Assembly: GCA_977006965.1 (NCBI GenBank)
Contig: OZ345385.1
Location: forward strand, 868,001 to 932,000
Direction of reading: 5' to 3'
DNA length: 64,000 bases
Source of the DNA: Phymatolithon calcareum
Lineage: Eukaryota > Rhodophyta > Florideophyceae > Hapalidiales
The translations under genes and the position numbers were made by a program. Positions 63,335-64,000 of this stretch are shown piece after piece; positions within the stretch are counted from its first letter, which is position 1; every line of letters begins with the position of its first letter. Below the pieces are notes generated by a model, which worked only from the letters and a program-made list of their open reading frames with translations, did not search any database and was not told the DNA's origin.

Positions 63335-64000
63335 ATTCGTTAAGCAAGATGATTTTTAGGACGCTTCCCTAGAAACCTACCAAAGCTGATTGAAGAAATG
63401 GGTAGTCAAGGAGCATGGGCAATTGGTACAATCAGCAGAATCCTGAAGAAGCCTACATGGACCCCTTTTGAAGAGAATGAACAAAAAGAAGAAAGGAAGA
63501 TTTTTATTTAAAAGTTACCAACGCCTCTGCTAACGCTTGGGGCAACTTTTCGAGTGCCAAGGCAATGTGGCATCATTCTGTCCGATGAAGAGTTTCTGAT
63601 GGTGGGTGTTCCACGATTTGATGGTCTACAAAAACCCACCTCTGGTCCTCAGAGGGGCCTCGAGGGGGGAAACTAGTCCATGTTCACGTGTCACGTGAGG
63701 GTTTGGAATTGCAGGGAGTGTTTACTACGTCTTGTAGGGGCGTGTGTTGTTGATAGCCTGGAACATGACCAGGAGTTTTTCGAGCGCCCGCTTTTGAACA
63801 GAATGAAGTGGCTAGAGGCTTTGACGTGATATTATGCAATTCTGAATAAGGCAACTGATAATTCTCGATGCTAGTGTAATGCGATTAGAAAGGTGCCGAC
63901 TTTCCTCAAGTTGGGACACATGGTACCATCTCAATAAATCCACTTAATTACGAGAACAGGGCGAGTGGCGTGCAAATCTCGTCCGTAAAGCATTGCAGCA
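63335..64000. other. Right flank, no gene recognised
   Basis: No supported frame. It contains copy B of the 33-bp repeat (63887-63921) and a short symmetrical G/C-rich stretch near 63645-63670 (CCTCAGAGGGGCCTCGAGG). Confidence 0.4.
63887..63921 (+). repeat. Dispersed repeat, copy B (partner at 8548)
   Basis: AGAAAGGTGCCGACTTTC then CTCAAGTTGGG matches 8548-8581 in the same orientation. Confidence 0.65.

Noticed and set aside
1-64000. CRISPR arrays, bacterial operons, rRNA or tRNA genes
   Set aside because: No regularly spaced repeats, no Shine-Dalgarno-led gene strings, and no cloverleaf or rRNA core sequences were seen; the gene content and introns are eukaryotic.

Overview
This window looks like nuclear DNA from a eukaryote. 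Spliceosomal GT-AG introns of about 100-130 bp can be placed by homology, the genes are eukaryote-specific (eIF3c, eIF4E, DONSON, GCP2, MSH2, RNA polymerase III, LSD1-type demethylase, ABCC transporter), and the sequence is full of class I and class II transposon debris. A dynamin relative of the chloroplast FZL type and a lipoxygenase-like C-terminus hint at an alga, possibly a red alga, but that assignment is tentative.

Only one conserved protein-coding gene appears intact: a 408-residue MPN/JAMM metalloprotease of the MPND/MYSM1 type at 24108-25334. Twelve other conserved genes are recognisable but broken by frameshifts, in-frame stops, truncation or loss of catalytic residues. They are eIF3c (4148-5408 +), LSD1/KDM1 (6011-8203 -), a lipoxygenase tail (9230-9480 -), a PabB/TrpE-type chorismate enzyme (28036-28292 +), eIF4E (28781-29523 -), DONSON (29896-31230 +), MSH2 (41098-41863 -), an FZL-like dynamin (44038-45018 +), RNase III (45080-45530 -), GCP2 (47174-48749 +), RPC2 (51188-51911 -) and an ABCC transporter (56788-61063 +). 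At least two retain introns, so these copies arose at the DNA level and not by retroposition.

Transposons fill much of the rest. Two hAT elements have terminal inverted repeats and perfect 8-bp target duplications (1647-2505 and 31445-33350); a third is probable (35394-36541) and a fourth is only a fragment (38124-38672). There is a MULE-like element whose middle is deleted (34495-35293), a pogo/Tigger-type transposase (45590-46246), a large broken CACTA/Plavaka-like transposase (16694-20608), a foldback-like element with roughly 350-bp inverted repeats and unidentified cargo (39310-40855), and four remnants of non-LTR retrotransposons that share a post-RT tail (11400-12170, 14080-14851, 52158-53502, 62695-63334).

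Scattered between them are loop-less or nearly loop-less perfect palindromes (10205-10252, 13631-13658, 22263-22290, 22314-22385, 55356-55381), clusters of a GTACAGTATC-like motif, and a duplicated Cys-rich 34-residue repeat just upstream of the MPN gene. Taken together the window reads as a gene graveyard embedded in transposons. A dispensable or B-type chromosome, a segmental-duplication dump, or a genome under relaxed selection could each produce this; the sequence alone does not decide between them.
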